The notes below the pieces were generated by a model that had not been told where the DNA came from, searched no databases, and saw only the letters and a list, made by a program, of their open reading frames with translations. The position numbers and the translations under genes are program-made. A stretch of 64,000 bases of DNA from Chionoecetes opilio (Eukaryota > Arthropoda > Malacostraca > Decapoda > Majidae), in assembly GCA_016584305.1 (NCBI GenBank), contig JACEEZ010018548.1, positions 905,375 through 969,374 of the forward strand. The letters run 5' to 3'. Below are positions 35,426 through 63,216 of this stretch, piece by piece. Position 1 is the stretch's first letter; every line of letters begins with the position of its first letter.

Positions 35426-36430
35426 CCCTCCACGTATGCCCTACTGACCCACAGGTAATGATGCCAACTTGATGGAATGCAGTAGTTTATAGGAGTGACT
35501 TTTGGCACTATAGGCTATTCACTTAAGCTGGATCCTTAGGAGCTGCTCGATTCCTAACCGAGTATGGAAGGACGTCGCTGATTGGCTGATGCACTCAGGC
35601 TGGGTGGTGATGGTGGTGGTATCTTGCCTTGCCGCTAACCAACACCTTTGCGTTGCCCGAGAAAAATATTCATATTTCTTTGCTTAACTCACCTCTTACA
35701 GAAGATAGACATATTTTGTTTGTATCAGTGAATCAGGCAGTGATTGTTCAACAATAACAGCATTCAAAACTAGATAGGGTAAAATATATTAAGTCATGAC
35801 TGGCCTGGATCTTGAGTTGGCGTCACCAGAGTAGGCGGGTTTTCAGGTACTGGGACCAGTCACACCCTAACGTGGGTGACACTGCACGCAGAAAGGCCTC
35901 CCGTGCCAGGGGTTCTTGTTCCTTGTTAGAAGCCCGGGGAATTGCCTGACCGGCTAACAGAAGAGCTCGGTTAGTTAAGTTGCGCGCACTGTCTCTTGTC
36001 TCCAGGCAAGGCCCATCAGCCAAGCCACGGAGTCGTCTTGTGGCTGAGCAGTGTCGAGGGCCTAGGTCAGCTTTTTCTTCATGGCGTCCCATTGTGTGGG
36101 GGATTGGCCAGAAAGGATTCGGGGCAGATTCAGAGACAACACCACGTGGTTTTCTCCCTCGCCGATTTTTAGCGCTCAACAGTGAAGCTTGATAGTCTTG
36201 ATCCAGTCGTGGGTAGTTTGCTGGGTGGCACTAAACTTTTCCGGTCCTTTGCTATCCATCCTGTTGTGGGAACCTGCGGAGGGAGAACTCGTCTTTTGAC
36301 ATGATCCTAACTCCAAAATAATAGCAATTCATATAACATAACAAGCAGGAACACAAAATGGCATGACAGGGCAGATGGGTACGGGAAGGTCCCCGATGAT
36401 GTTCTTGATCCATGTCTTATGCTGGTGAAT
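35426..36430. other. Downstream of separase, no gene seen
   Basis: Contains the separase 3' region. 35820-36200 is GC-richer with an open frame on each strand, but neither resembles a known protein to me. I see no clear polyadenylation landmark. Confidence 0.4.
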
Positions 36431-36436
36431 TCAATT

Positions 36437-38225
36437 AATCAATCATTGGGGGCATACGCCGGGGGGCGCGTCGCCTCACCCACCCTACGACGCCACTCCC
36501 GGGGGTCACCACGCACGAGTCCCCATGCAGGCTCCTTTCCCATACCAAGCAGCTCTTGACAAGAAACATCAACTTGCCCCAATAATGCCCCAGCCACGAG
36601 CCTTGTGGGCGCCCCCTTGGCCTCCTTCACGCCGGATTGTCTCTTACAGATACAACCCGATGGGAAGGATCGGTTTCAGGGTAGCGTGCCACATGCCCAT
36701 ATAGCCGAAGTTGGCGCTGACGGACTATGCAGGTAATAGGCCTCGATTCAGTCTCATGGTGCAATCGCTGATTTGACACGTATATAATCATCTCAGCGGT
36801 ACCCCATGATTCTGCGAAGACACTTATTACCAAAGGCATCGATTTGCCTCTTCAAGATGCTATTTAGTGTCCATGTCTCACATCCATAGATTAAGACAGG
36901 GATCACAAGCGACTTGAAGATCCGGATCGTTGTCCTTCTGCACAGGAATCCGACAACGCCAAATACTTGCGCAGAGTGAGTCCATAACACCGTGGGCTAT
37001 GCCAATCTGCCGCAAGACTTCTTGACGTGACCCGTTGTCATTCTGGACTGCGCTACCAAGGTATGTAGAACTTTCCAAGATCTCAAATGTCCTGGCCGCA
37101 CGCATGAGCAGAATATTTCATCTAGTAACCCTCCAAACACCTGGACCTTGGTCTTGAGCCAAGAGACCTCAAGTCCCAAAGTCCTCCTTGTGCAGTGCCT
37201 CGAGAGCCATCACCAGGACTTCCAGCGACTCAGCAAAGATTACTGCATCATCGGCAAAAACAAGATCAGTGATCTTGATATTGCCGAGAGATGCTCCACA
37301 ATCACTGATCTACAACTTTGCCCAAAACCCAGTCCATAAAAGTGATGGGGCAAGGACGCACCCTTGTCTCACTCCTGTATTCACAGGAAAAAAGCTGGAT
37401 ACACCTCCCTAACACTTCACAGCACTCTCAGTCCCAGAGTTCAGGCCAGTCATCAAACCAATAGTCCTTGCAGGAATCCCGCGAAGTCACAGAAGATCCC
37501 AGAGTGACTCACGATGCACCGAGTCAAATACCTTCTTGAGATCAACATAGGCTGCAAGCATCCCCTGTCGAAACTCATGTCAGCGTTCCATCAGGACACG
37601 AAGCACTAGGATACGGTCCGTTGTTGACTTACCAGGCGTGAAACTAGACTGCTGAGGTCTGATGCTTCAGCAGATGGATGCGGATCCGTGTCAGCAATAG
37701 ATGGGCAAGCACCTTGCCTGGCACGCTGAGCAGTGTAATAACGCGGTAATTGTTTCTATCCTGATGGTCCCCTTTCCCTTAACAGATAGGGACGACCAGC
37801 CCCCTTTTCCAGTCAGGAGGAATGGTACCCGATTGCCACACGGCAGTCAGGACAGCATGCAACCCGCGGATCATGGCCTCACCCCCAGGTTTGAGGAGCT
37901 CTGCACTGATATTACAAACACCAGCTGCCTTTCCACCCCTCAACTTTTTTGCTACAGCCTCTCTGACTTCGCAAGAGAGGGTGCGGTTTCGTTAATGGGA
38001 GGATCAGCATCCACTGCCCTTAATCCAGTGGTGTGAAGCTGCCAAATTGGAGGGTTCACCGTGAACAACTGCCCAAAGTACTCAGACCAACGAGCTATCT
38101 GCCCATCCATGTCAGACACGAGGCGCCCATCTGCTGCTCGAGTAGCACTCGCCTGAGATGGAGACTTGGAAAGGAGCTTCTTCAGGGCTCGGTAGGCGGG
38201 TCGGAGGTCATTAGTATTCATATCG
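36437..38225 (-). mobile_element. Non-LTR retrotransposon, longer copy of family LINE-A
   Basis: Minus-strand coding fragments, from 38221 leftward: LRPAYRALKKLLS...WSEYFGQLF (linker before the reverse transcriptase), palm fragments in the 37400-37900 region, VSWLKTKVQVFGG, YLGSAVQNDNGS, VLIYGCETWTLNS, LRLYGHVARYPETDPSHR, and the terminal RRRVGEATRPPAYAPND. Frameshifts and stops throughout. The 3' end borders AATCAATCATTGG, complement of the ATTGATTG tail seen at 9945. Confidence 0.88.
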
Positions 38226-38829
38226 ATTTATCTGATAGCTGGTGGATTGATTGCGTTTTAACCCCGCCGAGTCTACAGGGCCTGAGCTGTCCTGCGTTCT
38301 CTTTCCTCTTAAGGAGTTTTAGAGAGAGAGAATAACAAACTGAAATTGTATGATAGTTGAGACTAATCGGTTCAGCGTAATCGAAGTTAAGTTTTGAGTT
38401 AGTATTTCAGGGGTTATCAAAGCTAACCGTATGATTAGCTATGCCCACCATTGCAGATTTGTCTGCTATTAATCTTTTCAATCACACAATGATTTTCATG
38501 ATCATTTTCTCTCCTCAATATTGTTCTAATTTAATACTTTTTTCTGTCTTCCACCCAGGCAGGTGTGGTGTTCATCTCATGCTTGGTGGGCAGTTTGTAG
38601 CCACGCCATCAGGTCGCGGCGAGGCAGGGTGTGTGCTCACGGTTGTAGTCTTCAACATTTTTTGTTTGAATACTCAATCCTGTAAATATGGGTATTATAT
38701 AAATCATCATTGTTTTATTATGGATGATTAACTGTGCATAGATAGTTTGTTTCTCTATTTTTGTAAAGAAGGAATTTTATTAAAATTTTCATTAAATATA
38801 TAAACATCTTTTCCTTCATCCATGTTGAC

Positions 38830-39715
38830 AGTTAATGTGTCAAAAGAGCAAAGTGATATTGTACAGAGAGGGGGATCCGATCATCCGAGGTGCTGATGTA
38901 TTTTTGAAAAGTAAGAGAACAGGTGGGATAATGGAATTTCTTTTAGGTTTGAGTAGGGTACAGGACACCAATAGAAGAATCATTGAAGGGGTTAAAGTAT
39001 TTCTAGAAAAGGCTTGGGTAAAAAGAGCAGAGAGTTAGGGCCTAATCCTACAAGCCCTCAGGGAGCCAGCCGGAAAATAGGCTTTGAACTGCGACTGAAA
39101 ACCGTGGTTTAGCTCCCCACCTAGAAAGAAGAAGAAGAAGAGTGGAAAAGCCATAGATAGCGTGGTGAAGAAACAAAGGTTTAGGGAAAGCTGGGGGATT
39201 ATTGGAGTAAGACGGTGGAGGTGAAAATGGAAATGTTGGAGAGTACTGTTGCTCTGACTTTGGTGTGGTTGTCAGGCATGGGTACTGGAAATGACGTGCT
39301 TTAAGAACAATTTTATATGTGTAATGTCTTGATAAAACTGAGGAAGAACATTCAATAGATTTATAGCTACCAGCATTGCTTGTTGGAGAAAGCAGATCAG
39401 GGAGTGTTTTAAGTGCAATGGTCAGAGAAAAAAAAGGAAGAAGCAGAACTTAGCCGAAGTAGGTGAACAAAATTGGGGAAGACAAAGGGATGGGTTGGAT
39501 GGGGTCAAGGAAGTGTTGAGTGACAGGCGCCTGAGGAGGGTGAAAGACGTGTATGGGTCTGATTTGGCGTGATGTGGTTCAGAGAGGATGATGCACTGCT
39601 GAGATCTGGGCCATGGGGCAGATAAGGTAAACCATAATGGCACTGGGGCCAGGCTGAGGACAAGAAAATGTGGTAAGTGGGGGAATGTGAGCAAAAGGAG
39701 AAAGCTGTGTAAATA
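38830..39715 (+). mobile_element. Decayed LINE fragment, probably family LINE-C 3' part
   Basis: Contains scattered coding resembling the C-terminal part of the 33180-34450 element (the 'gcagatcaggga' ADQG region and a WGRQRDGLDGVKEVLSDRRL-like ending). Heavily mutated; boundaries uncertain. Confidence 0.5.
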
Positions 39716-40383
39716 CATATCGAGAGGATCTTGAAATTTTTAAATTTCATAAAGCTCCAAGTTACACTGAATTTGTAGATTGTGAAAAATTCGAATGTGT
39801 AAATTATTTGGACCATTTTTTAGCAATCTACATCTTGATATGTGCCACCCTACTTGCGAGTGTGAAGGCTAATTTAGATCAGAAATTAAACATGAAACAT
39901 GAAAATGCATTTGTAAAGCATAATAACATACAAAATGAAGAATAGCTGATTATAGCTGATATTTGATGCTGATGAGCTGGTGCTTTTTATAGCTGATATT
40001 TGAAAAAGCAGACATATAAAGAAGTTATTAGCCAGCTCAAAAGTAATCTTACCAACAAACCACAAAAGTAATCACTCAAGGTTGCAGAATGAACGCTTCC
40101 CAGCCATGAGCCACCATGCACCAGGGTCTCTCAGGTATCCGTGCACAGCCTCACACCCTCAGAGGCGATGCTGCAGCGTCCCCTCAGTGCCAGCAGGGGT
40201 ATGTGCACAGGACTTGACTGTTGCCTCGTTGTGACTGGGGGCCTGAATCTGTTGTGAACCTGGAACACATTGTGAATGGCTCAACTTTGGATTACTATAA
40301 ATGATCTTACTGTTATGTTTAATGAGAAAAATGAAGAAAAAATTACATAAGCATCTGATTGTGTGTAGGCTACGTGTGTGCAG
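39716..40383. other. Intergenic, nothing recognised
   Basis: AT-rich unique DNA with a short direct repeat 'tagctgatatttga' near 39955-40005. No coding potential. Confidence 0.35.
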
Positions 40384-41189
<806 letters not shown>

Positions 41190-41351
41190 CGTGTGTGTGT
41201 GTGTGTGAGAGAGAGAGAGGTTAGTCATTACACAGATGCATAGATGAAACTAATGAGTGTAATTGCAACTGATTATCTACTAATTCTACAACATAAAGCT
41301 AATTGAGATTATGTAAACAAAGGCAGGATATGCCCTACAATGTAGCTTATC

Positions 41352-41827
41352 ACGTAGATAACAGTCAAGTCGCCACCTGCAGTCATGTCGCCAGGCGCCA
41401 TAGATTACGAATTATAGCATTACTACTGATTTTTATGTGCCACTGAAGATAATACACAGTAGTTTATATCATGACTGTATAATCTACTCTGTTTCAGCGT
41501 TGTTTTATGCTTTGTAGCTGCAAGTATAGACGGTTTCAAATTTCACTACGCGTTTTTTTTTCGGGCGACGACGACGGCTGGAGGACACTCAGTAAATAAA
41601 CACTAGATGGCGACTTGACTGTTGGTGGCCACTTTGTAGATATTTTTGTCATTTGTCCATTTATAGCCATACTATGACACAGATGAAGACACAAAATGAC
41701 ACAGACTCTCCAGATAGCCCCTTCTAACTTTCCTGAAATCATGGATGTAGAAATGTAAGTATTAACGCCACCACACGTCTGTAAACAGAAAAAAAAGTTG
41801 TCCTGGCGACTTTACTGTTATCTACGG
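41352..41827. mobile_element. TA-type (Tc1/mariner-like) MITE, copy 1
   Basis: About 476 bp closely matching 46830-47307. Its right end reads GGCGACTTTACTGTTATC then TACGG and TA; the left end is slightly altered (CACGTAGATAACAG). It carries the GGGCGACGACGACGG and TAAACACTAGATGGCG segments shared by both copies. Confidence 0.8.
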
Positions 41828-42524
41828 TAGAGATCGGATAAAAGATTTATTTAGGCCATTTTAGTATTTTTTTATGTTATGTATTTTTACCAAAATATGT
41901 GATAGAAAAACTAAAATTTGTGGTTTTAATCAGTGCTTTATTTCCGTGAAAAATGCAGGTAAACAATCAGAAATGATACACAACCAATCCTGCACCCAGG
42001 GGGGACAGGGGTGGATTCCCCCTGAAATCTATTGACGTTTCAAAACACTAGCCTTAAATAATACTGAATGATCAGCAAGCCATAAACTGAAATTAAGTAC
42101 ATAGAGCTAAAAAAATGAAAAAATGGAAAGGAACATATGATTAACTTTTTGAATTAGCTAACGATTCCCCACGAAATGAAATTCTGGCAACAGACCTGTA
42201 TACAAAACATTGTACAATAAAATATATATAGCTCAGACTCCTGAACGATTGTAAAAGCAATTTGTAACCATGATTTTGTTCAGATTTTCTTCTGTAAGAC
42301 GCTTGGATTGAGAATCCTTGCAAAATTTGCAGAGATTGGATGAAAATGTTGTTATTTAGGCCATTTTAGGTGCATCTCTAGTAGAAATCATATACATTTT
42401 TTTTTTTTTTGCAAAAAACTAGTTTTCTGTGAAAAAATATTTTGTATGTACTTCACATATTTTCCCGATCTCTGCTTATCACGGTGTGACATCCTACCAA
42501 CACAAATCAATCAATGCAATTAAG

Positions 42525-43780
42525 CAGTGGTGTAGCTAGGTATCGATCAATGGGGGGGGGGGGGGCACAGCTGTGTAGTGGGGGGCACGTTGGCAAGCGA
42601 AGCTCAGGGGCACTCTGATGCTACATAGAAGGGTATCAGGGCATATTGTCAGTCACAGGTCCAAGCACGGCAGATTACGGCAGCCACGGCCAGGGGGGGA
42701 CTCCTAGGGGGCTCCGGATTCTCATGGGGGGGCACGTGCCCCTCCGTAGTTACGCCATTGGCTATAGCTGATCTGAGGTTATATAAGGTAGACAGATAAC
42801 GAGGCAACAGCCATTACTTTGCAGGGAGGACTATGCAACCTCAAATCACACGTAAGCTCTCCCTTCCTCCCTCCCTCTCCCACTCTGGGCCACTCATAGT
42901 AGCGCCGCCAGGAAATTTTGACTGGGGTGGCCAAGGTTGGACACATATCTAGTGTGAAGTGGCCATGACATAGCCATTAAAAAGAAATGGTTGAATTGTC
43001 ATTAATCTGACTCAGATCTGGGGTGGCCAACGAGATTTCAGGGGGGGCCGTGGCCACCCGCTATAGATCCGCCACTGCCCACTCATTCCTCTTACTCTCT
43101 CTCCCACTCCCTCCCTTTCTCTCTCTACTTAACTTACCTACGTTGCAGAAATATGAAGAAACGCAAAAAAAATTAAGTGTTGTTTGCCCAAAAAATCAAC
43201 CCCTTCCTCCTCCCAACTGCCTGCACACACACGTCCTGCCTCCTCGCCGGCTCACTCTCGACTGCCGCTCGTATACCGGATTACTCAAAGAACTCAACAC
43301 TTCTTCGAAACACTAAACCTTTCCCTTATTTCCTTCCCATGCCCTTACCTGTTGACCTTTGACCAATAATTCTTGACCTATAACGTTATCTAAGTCTTAA
43401 ATGTTAGTAAAGTGAGTTAGTAATAGTATTGGTATAATTTTGTAGTATTTTTTTAAAGTTCCTATTGATATGGTCTGTTAGTGCTTCGAACTCATTAACA
43501 ACGTCGCAGAGGATTGTGGGTAGGATATCAGAAAAAAAATTTATACGTAGTTTGTGGGTTGTTAAAGGACTGGATTGCTTTGTTAACAGTGGCGTAGGTA
43601 TAGATATCTATCAATGGGGGGGGGGGGGGGGCACTAGGCAAGGGGAGCTCAAGGGCCACTATGATGCCACATAGAAGGGTATATTCTATGATCAGATCAG
43701 TGGTGGGTATTAGAGCATTATAGAGAATACGGCAGCCATGGCCAGTGGGGGGCACAGGATTCTCTGGGCCAGTGTGTGAC
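42525..43780 (+). repeat. Composite repeat, copy 2
   Basis: A MITE (42525-42760; ends CAGTGGTGTAGCTAGG and CCAATGGCGTAACTACGG in reverse), then a body of about 830 bp (42763-43590) matching 13560-14680 in inverse orientation, then a second same-direction MITE starting CAGTGGCGTAGG at about 43591 with its poly-G tract. The body lacks the two insertions found in copy 1. Confidence 0.75.
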
Positions 43781-44215
43781 TTCCCCTTTCTGACGCCTGC
43801 CTGCCTCTCAAGGTACAGCAAGGGCGACTTGGCAGGACGAGTGATAGGAATAGAAAGAAAATCAATAATGAAACTTATGATGTCCTGCTCAGCCTTATAA
43901 CATTATCATCATGCATACCTAAATAAGAATTACTTGCTTTCATTTGAATGGAAACTGTTGTCTCACAATGTCTAGGTAGGTACTTGAGAAAGTTTGTCTA
44001 GATCCTGTCAGTAACAATTAAAATTATGGTCCTCTTCTGTTTGTCTGTTGGTTTTTATGGCCCCCCCTTTTTTTTGTCTCTGTCTCTGTCTCTGTCTCTG
44101 TCTCTGTCTCTCTCTATCTCTCTCTGTGTCATTACTAACACTTATCGGATGCTGACTCATGCTTACTCTTTAGTGTCATAACAGATAATAATCTCTAATC
44201 AATAAGGACAGAGGC

Positions 44216-44365
<150 letters not shown>

Positions 44366-44599
44366 TATCATCGTCATCATCTATCGCTCAGATTCAGTCG
44401 CAATCATCAAAACTGTTGGCGTCTCAATTTTTTGTTTATTCTTTTTACCGACTGACAGTCCTGACTTGGAGGCTAAAAAAAGACATTATATTATGTTGTA
44501 GAAGTTATCATAAGCAGGGGCAAAGAGCACAGAGGTCTTCGTAAGCTCAATGAAAAGCTAATTTTGTTGAGATCACACACACACACACACACACAGGCA

Positions 44600-44935
44600 G
44601 ATAGAGTTTGATACAGATAAGTTTCAATGCTACCAAATTATGAAAGAAATATAAAAGATCAAAGTGGGTGCATAAGTTAATTAAGAAAAAATATATTAGA
44701 GGAATCAGAAAAATAAAGAGATTTGGGTGTAATGATAAATAAGAAACTAACTTCAGAGGATCACATATATGAAAAAGTGAGAAGTACTATGGCAAATATG
44801 AGAGCAGCCTTCACATTATGTAGGTAAGAGATGGTAAGAAAAATCATATCATTCATAAGACCCACATTAGAATGTGCAACAATGGTAAGGAATCCACATT
44901 TGAAGAAACATAATCATGAAGCAATAGAAAGTGCG
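44600..44935 (+). mobile_element. Non-LTR retrotransposon fragment (family LINE-D)
   Basis: The frame around 44720-44935 gives DLGVMINKKLTSEDHI, STMANMRAAFTLC, then RPTLECATMVRNPHLKKH with a stop between. This is typical sequence after the thumb of Jockey/CR1-like reverse transcriptases. It ends where the mariner element begins. Confidence 0.75.
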
Positions 44936-45997
44936 AGGTGCGATCAAAAAGTTCCCGGACTATACCTATACCTATACCTATACCTATAAAAGCGGACAAT
45001 GTACTGGATTCACATTTGGCCGCCATCCCCTGCGAGGTAGTCACCTTGTACAGCAATGCACTGCTTTCAGCGCTTGAACCGTGATTGGAATGCTCTCTTG
45101 AAGTCTCTTTCTTTCTGCTTGGTAAGCATGCACCAGCGATTCGCGCTGGATCTCCTCAACAGTGTTAAAACGGCGACCCTTCCGCTTGATTTTCATTTTT
45201 GGGAAAATGAAAAAGTCACAGAGAGCCTAATCCGGCAAGTAGGGATGCTGGGGACACTAGGGAGCAATGATGCTGTTGGTGTGGGCCAAAATCTCGCCTG
45301 TTTTCAACGCACTGTGAGCGGAAGCGCTGTGATGTTGGAGCACCAAATTGTCATCACGCCAAATTTCAGGCCGTAACAGTACTGTAAAACTCTGCATTGA
45401 GAGTCTGGCCCTGGGGGACCAATTCACTTTGCACAACCCCGTGAATGTAAAAAAAAAAAAAAAAAAAAAAAAAAGGCCAAACATACTTTTGGTTGCCCTC
45501 CTCACCTGCCTCGCCTCCTTCGGTCTTGGAGATTTTGGGCTTTTCCACTGCGAAGACTGCTGTTGGGTCGTAGCGTAGACCCAACTCTCGTCCCCGGTGA
45601 TCAGCCTCAACATGAAGGTTGGGACAACCTGAGCCTATTGAAGGAGATCCTTCCAAACTTCATCACAGTGCTGCTTTTGCTCTCGGGTCAGGAGTCTAGG
45701 CACACAAACCTTGCAGCAACGCAGTGAATGTTCAAATTGGATGTGAGGATTGTCTGAACTGATCCAAAAGACTCACCGAAGATGTCAGCAACTTCATTGA
45801 TGGTGATTAGATGATTCTGACACACAACCTTTAACGTTTTCAGGTGCGCAAAAGTCTCGTTGAAGGTCGCCCTGACGGTCTGACCTCTCGTGACCCAGTG
45901 ATCCAGTGACCCAGTGACGTTCTCCGTGTCTTTAGATACGACAGATTCGGCTGGCCTTATGATAATTCTGGATGGCAAGCGATCCGGCGCTTTTCAT
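44936..45997 (-). pseudogene. Mariner-type transposase pseudogene
   Basis: Minus-strand coding from about 45997: ITINEVADIFGESFGSVQTI (paired-type helix-turn-helix), then ITGDESWVY with the first catalytic Asp, QQSSQWKSPKSPRPKEARQV, then fragments around the QHHSASAHSAL position where active mariners have an HHDNAPAH-type second Asp motif; that Asp appears lost. A poly-A run (45450-45473) interrupts the frame. The left end carries GATCAAAAAGTTCCCGGAC, a mariner-like terminus, followed by a TATACC repeat; the right terminus was not found. Full-length but inactive. Confidence 0.85.
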
Positions 45998-46829
45998 AAT
46001 TGTTTGATCTGTTTACAAACAAGTTTTCATCTCCCTTTTAATCTTAGTAACCGAACAGCAGTGTAAAATATTAACAAAATCTTCTCGGCCTTTTTTACAT
46101 AAGTGTTTCTTCACCTCCCGTAATAGACGCAGGCTCGAGAGGGCAGATATGTTATCCCACCGTTATCTAGGTGACATATAACATAGTGACGTGGCGCGGG
46201 GGGTAAGGAAGCGGTGGGTCAAAGGTGAAGAGACCACTTGACCAATCATGAGTCAACTAAGGTGGTGCAAGATGATATTACCAAGATGTAGAATGCAAGG
46301 TCTGCACGAGCTATATACTCGTGTGGTCCTGTCTCCGTATCAATATAGTATATCTTGTTTACCCTTTAAAATTGATGTACACTTCTTGCTGCCACCACTT
46401 CTAGTCAATTCCATTATTTGTATGGGGAAAGTTGTACTTCAATGTGTTATTCAAGCATCTTTCTTTAGGTTTTTCCTTGTGTCCCCTCAAAAATTCAGCC
46501 TCTTTTTCATCTTTTGATAAAGAGACTTTTCCGTCAATGTCTTCCAAGTCATTATCAATCTATATATGTAATACGTATATACATACTTTAAGACACCTGA
46601 TAGGCAACTCTTCTTTTATCAAGTGGTGGCAGTGTCATTTCATTTGTTTTTTCCTCGTAGGTTAGATCTTTTAGCTCGGGAATAATCTTAGTTACTACTA
46701 TTTGTATTTTCCAATTTCTTAATATTTTTTTCATGTGTGTGTGTGTGTGAAGGGTAATAATGAGTCGGTGTTGTGTGCGTGTGTCGTGCAGGTGGCGTGA
46801 GAAGTGACATCAAACACTCAAGAATACTA
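45998..46829. other. Intergenic, nothing recognised
   Basis: No coding or clear repeat apart from a short GT run near 46736-46749 that lies 80 bp before the next MITE. Confidence 0.35.
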
Positions 46830-47307
46830 CCGTAGATAACAGTAAAGTCGCCACCTGCAGTGATGTCGCCAGCCGCCAAATATTACGAATTATAGCATCA
46901 CTACTGATTTTTATGTGCCACTGAAGATGATACACAGTAGTTTATATCATGACTGTATAATCTACCCTGTTTCAGCGTTGTTTTATGCTTTGTATCTGCA
47001 AGTATAGACGGTTTCAAATTTCGCTACGCATTTTTTTTTCGGGCGACGACGACAGCGGTACGACACTTAGTAAATAAACACTAGATGGCGGCTCTACTGT
47101 TGGTAGCCACTTTGTAGATATTTTTGTCATTTGTTCATTTATAGCCATACTATGACACAGATGAAGACACAAAATGACACAGACTTTCCAGATAGCCCCT
47201 TCTAACTTTCCTGAAATCATGGATGTAGAAATGTAAGTACTAACGCCACCACACGTCTGTAAACAGAAGAAAAAAAGTTGTCCTGGCGACTTAACTGTTA
47301 TCTACGG
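46830..47307. mobile_element. TA-type (Tc1/mariner-like) MITE, copy 2, 478 bp
   Basis: CCGTAGATAACAGTAAAGTC at the left and, in reverse, CCGTAGATAACAGTTAAGTC at the right: inverted ends of about 24 bp with one mismatch, with TA outside each (46828-46829, 47308-47309). Second copy at 41352-41827 and a fragment at 26093. Confidence 0.9.
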
Positions 47308-47772
47308 TAAACAAGCGCGCGCACGCACGCACGCACGCATAATCCAAAGGTTACTTCCTCTCATGACTTATCTGTAGTAGTTATTGACTCGTTATCTAGA
47401 TTCTTGCAATTTTTTCTTTACCCAGTCAGATAATAATTTTCCTTTGTCTCAAGTGGTGCAAGTGGTGACCATGCTAACAAGAGCTTCCTGCTGGCGGGTA
47501 GGATGAAGTGGTGGGGTCTGATGTGTGAGATGTTATACTGTGTTAGTGAATGAATGAACGTGACAAACTGTAGGTGAGATGAACGAGGTGACAAATAACC
47601 CGACCAAGTGACAGACAATTCCTCGCTGGTGTTACATTGGACTACTCATGCGACCATCAGAGAGAGAGAGAGAGAGAGAGAGATAACACTGATAATTAGA
47701 AGAAAAAAACATCTAGTACCATGCTGTCCTCTCGCCACTGCTCAGACGGACTGCAGTTCAAGGCCTGTGAGG

Positions 47773-61393
<13,621 letters not shown>

Positions 61394-61421
61394 GTTGGTT
61401 CGTCACATCATCTCCCTCTCC

Positions 61422-61432
<11 letters not shown>

Positions 61433-61489
<57 letters not shown>

Positions 61490-61492
61490 ATG
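61433..61492. repeat. (AT)n microsatellite
   Basis: AT run shortly after the donor of the last visible NRF-like exon, preceded by a short CT run. Confidence 0.95.
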
Positions 61493-61894
61493 AAATGAAT
61501 AATTCCCAATTTCAAATACGCACCAGCGGGCCATCTGGGGGCTTATGTAAGGTTGCCGCTGCTTGTCACCACTGATGTAAAACTACATCAAGATCATCAT
61601 ATAACTGTTGTTTCAAAATGTTTACACATAGAAATATTGAATTCTTCAAACTCTGTACATTGATTTTCAATATAGTAAATTTTCCTGTCTGAAAATACAC
61701 CAGCGGGCCTTCGGCGGGCTGTCGGAGGAAAATTTGCCGCTGGCTGGCGCCGTTCGCCGCTCTAATGGCTACGTTGGCCCGCCGGTGATGGTTAGCTGGG
61801 TATAATTTCTGATTAGGGAACAGCAAACCATGCTTTGTTCATTGCATAAAAAACCCAATTTCTTCATATATCTACTCGACAAAACCTTCCAGCT

Positions 61895-62125
61895 CCTATG
61901 AAGTTAGGTGTCCCGTGGCGTCTGTGTTCTTTTTTTTCTCCTTCCCAGCTGCTTGCTCTGTACAGGGTCCTTATCCGCCCATGTATGGAGTATGTCTCAC
62001 ATGTTTGGGGGGGATCCACTCATACAGCTCTCCTAAACAGGGTTGAGTCAAAAGCTTTTCGTTTCATCAACTCCCCTCCTCTGACTGACAGTCTTCAATC
62101 TTTAGATAACTAAATAAAAAATAAA
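61895..62125 (+). mobile_element. Non-LTR retrotransposon fragment (family LINE-F)
   Basis: Encodes SQLLALYRVLIRPCMEYVSH, then VWGGSTHTALLNRVESKAFR and INSPPLTDSLQSL, a conserved stretch near the C-terminus of Jockey/BS-type reverse transcriptases. The fragment is truncated on both sides, ending in an A-rich run (about 62107-62130). Confidence 0.85.
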
Positions 62126-62253
62126 ATAAAAAGGGGGGGTAACAGGGGCGGCACAAGGGGGTGGCACACGGGGGGGGGGGCACTCACTATGATTAATTAA
62201 TTTATATGAAGTTTGAGAATCACTTTCGGGGACTTGTGGCATGGGAATACTGC

Positions 62254-62394
<141 letters not shown>

Positions 62395-62471
62395 CATAAA
62401 ATAGCTTGAACAGGATATCAATGCTTAATCTATATTAATGTACGGTAAATTTCCAGATGAACACCGAACTT

Positions 62472-62781
62472 CCTTTGGTGGACGAAACTATTTTTTTCTT
62501 GTAAATTTTGATGAGTTTTGAATTAGTTCGCTTCTGTCGCAAATTTTCGTTTTGCAACAAAAATGACAAAAACAAACAAATTGAACCTAACCGAACCTAT
62601 ACCTAACCTAACCTTTACCTAACGTAACCTATACCTAACCTTATCTATACATAATCTAACCTAACCTAACCTTTACCTAACAAAAAAAGAAAAAAGATTT
62701 GCGACAGAAACGGTTAGCAGATTAATTCAAAACACATCAAAACTCACCATAAAAAAATAGTTTCGTCCACCAAAGCGAATT
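62472..62781. mobile_element. Foldback element around a CCTAA-type core
   Basis: Left arm (62472-62546, CTTTGGTGGACGAAACTATT ... TTCTGTCGCAAA) is inverted at 62695-62781 (TTTGCGACAGAAACG ... GTTTCGTCCACCAAAG). Between them is AACCTAACC-type sequence (62582-62690). Confidence 0.8.
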
Positions 62782-63216
62782 CTCATCCCCTCGCTCACTC
62801 ATTCTTCCATTACTTTCCTCTTCCTATACTTACGTTTTCCCCTCCTACCCTGTACCTACTCGTCCCCTCACGCCCTCGTCCCCTCACTGCTTCATGGGGC
62901 CTTGTGTTCCTGGCTGCCGTCCGTCCCCTCACTTGAATCCCATCTATTTTTGGCTCACGCTTCTCCCATTGTTACCTGGTTCCACTTTTTTTTTTTTGCC
63001 CTATTGTTTTCCTTAAGAGAGAAACACGGGCTAAATAGAAAGCCCATTAGAGTGTTCGGTATTTATAAATGTTAACTGGGGGGAGGGTAGGAGGAAACAA
63101 GGGCAGCGAACGTAGGTAAAGGAGAGGAGGCAACGACACGTGCAGCCCGTACATAATCCCGCACTTTCACCCTGATGACAGAACGTTACCCACACACCCT
63201 ACGTCCTTAACAAAAA

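Noticed and set aside
35823..36192. Overlapping opposite-strand open frames of 118 and 70 codons downstream of separase
   Set aside because: GC-rich stretch open on both strands without recognisable motifs or splice context.
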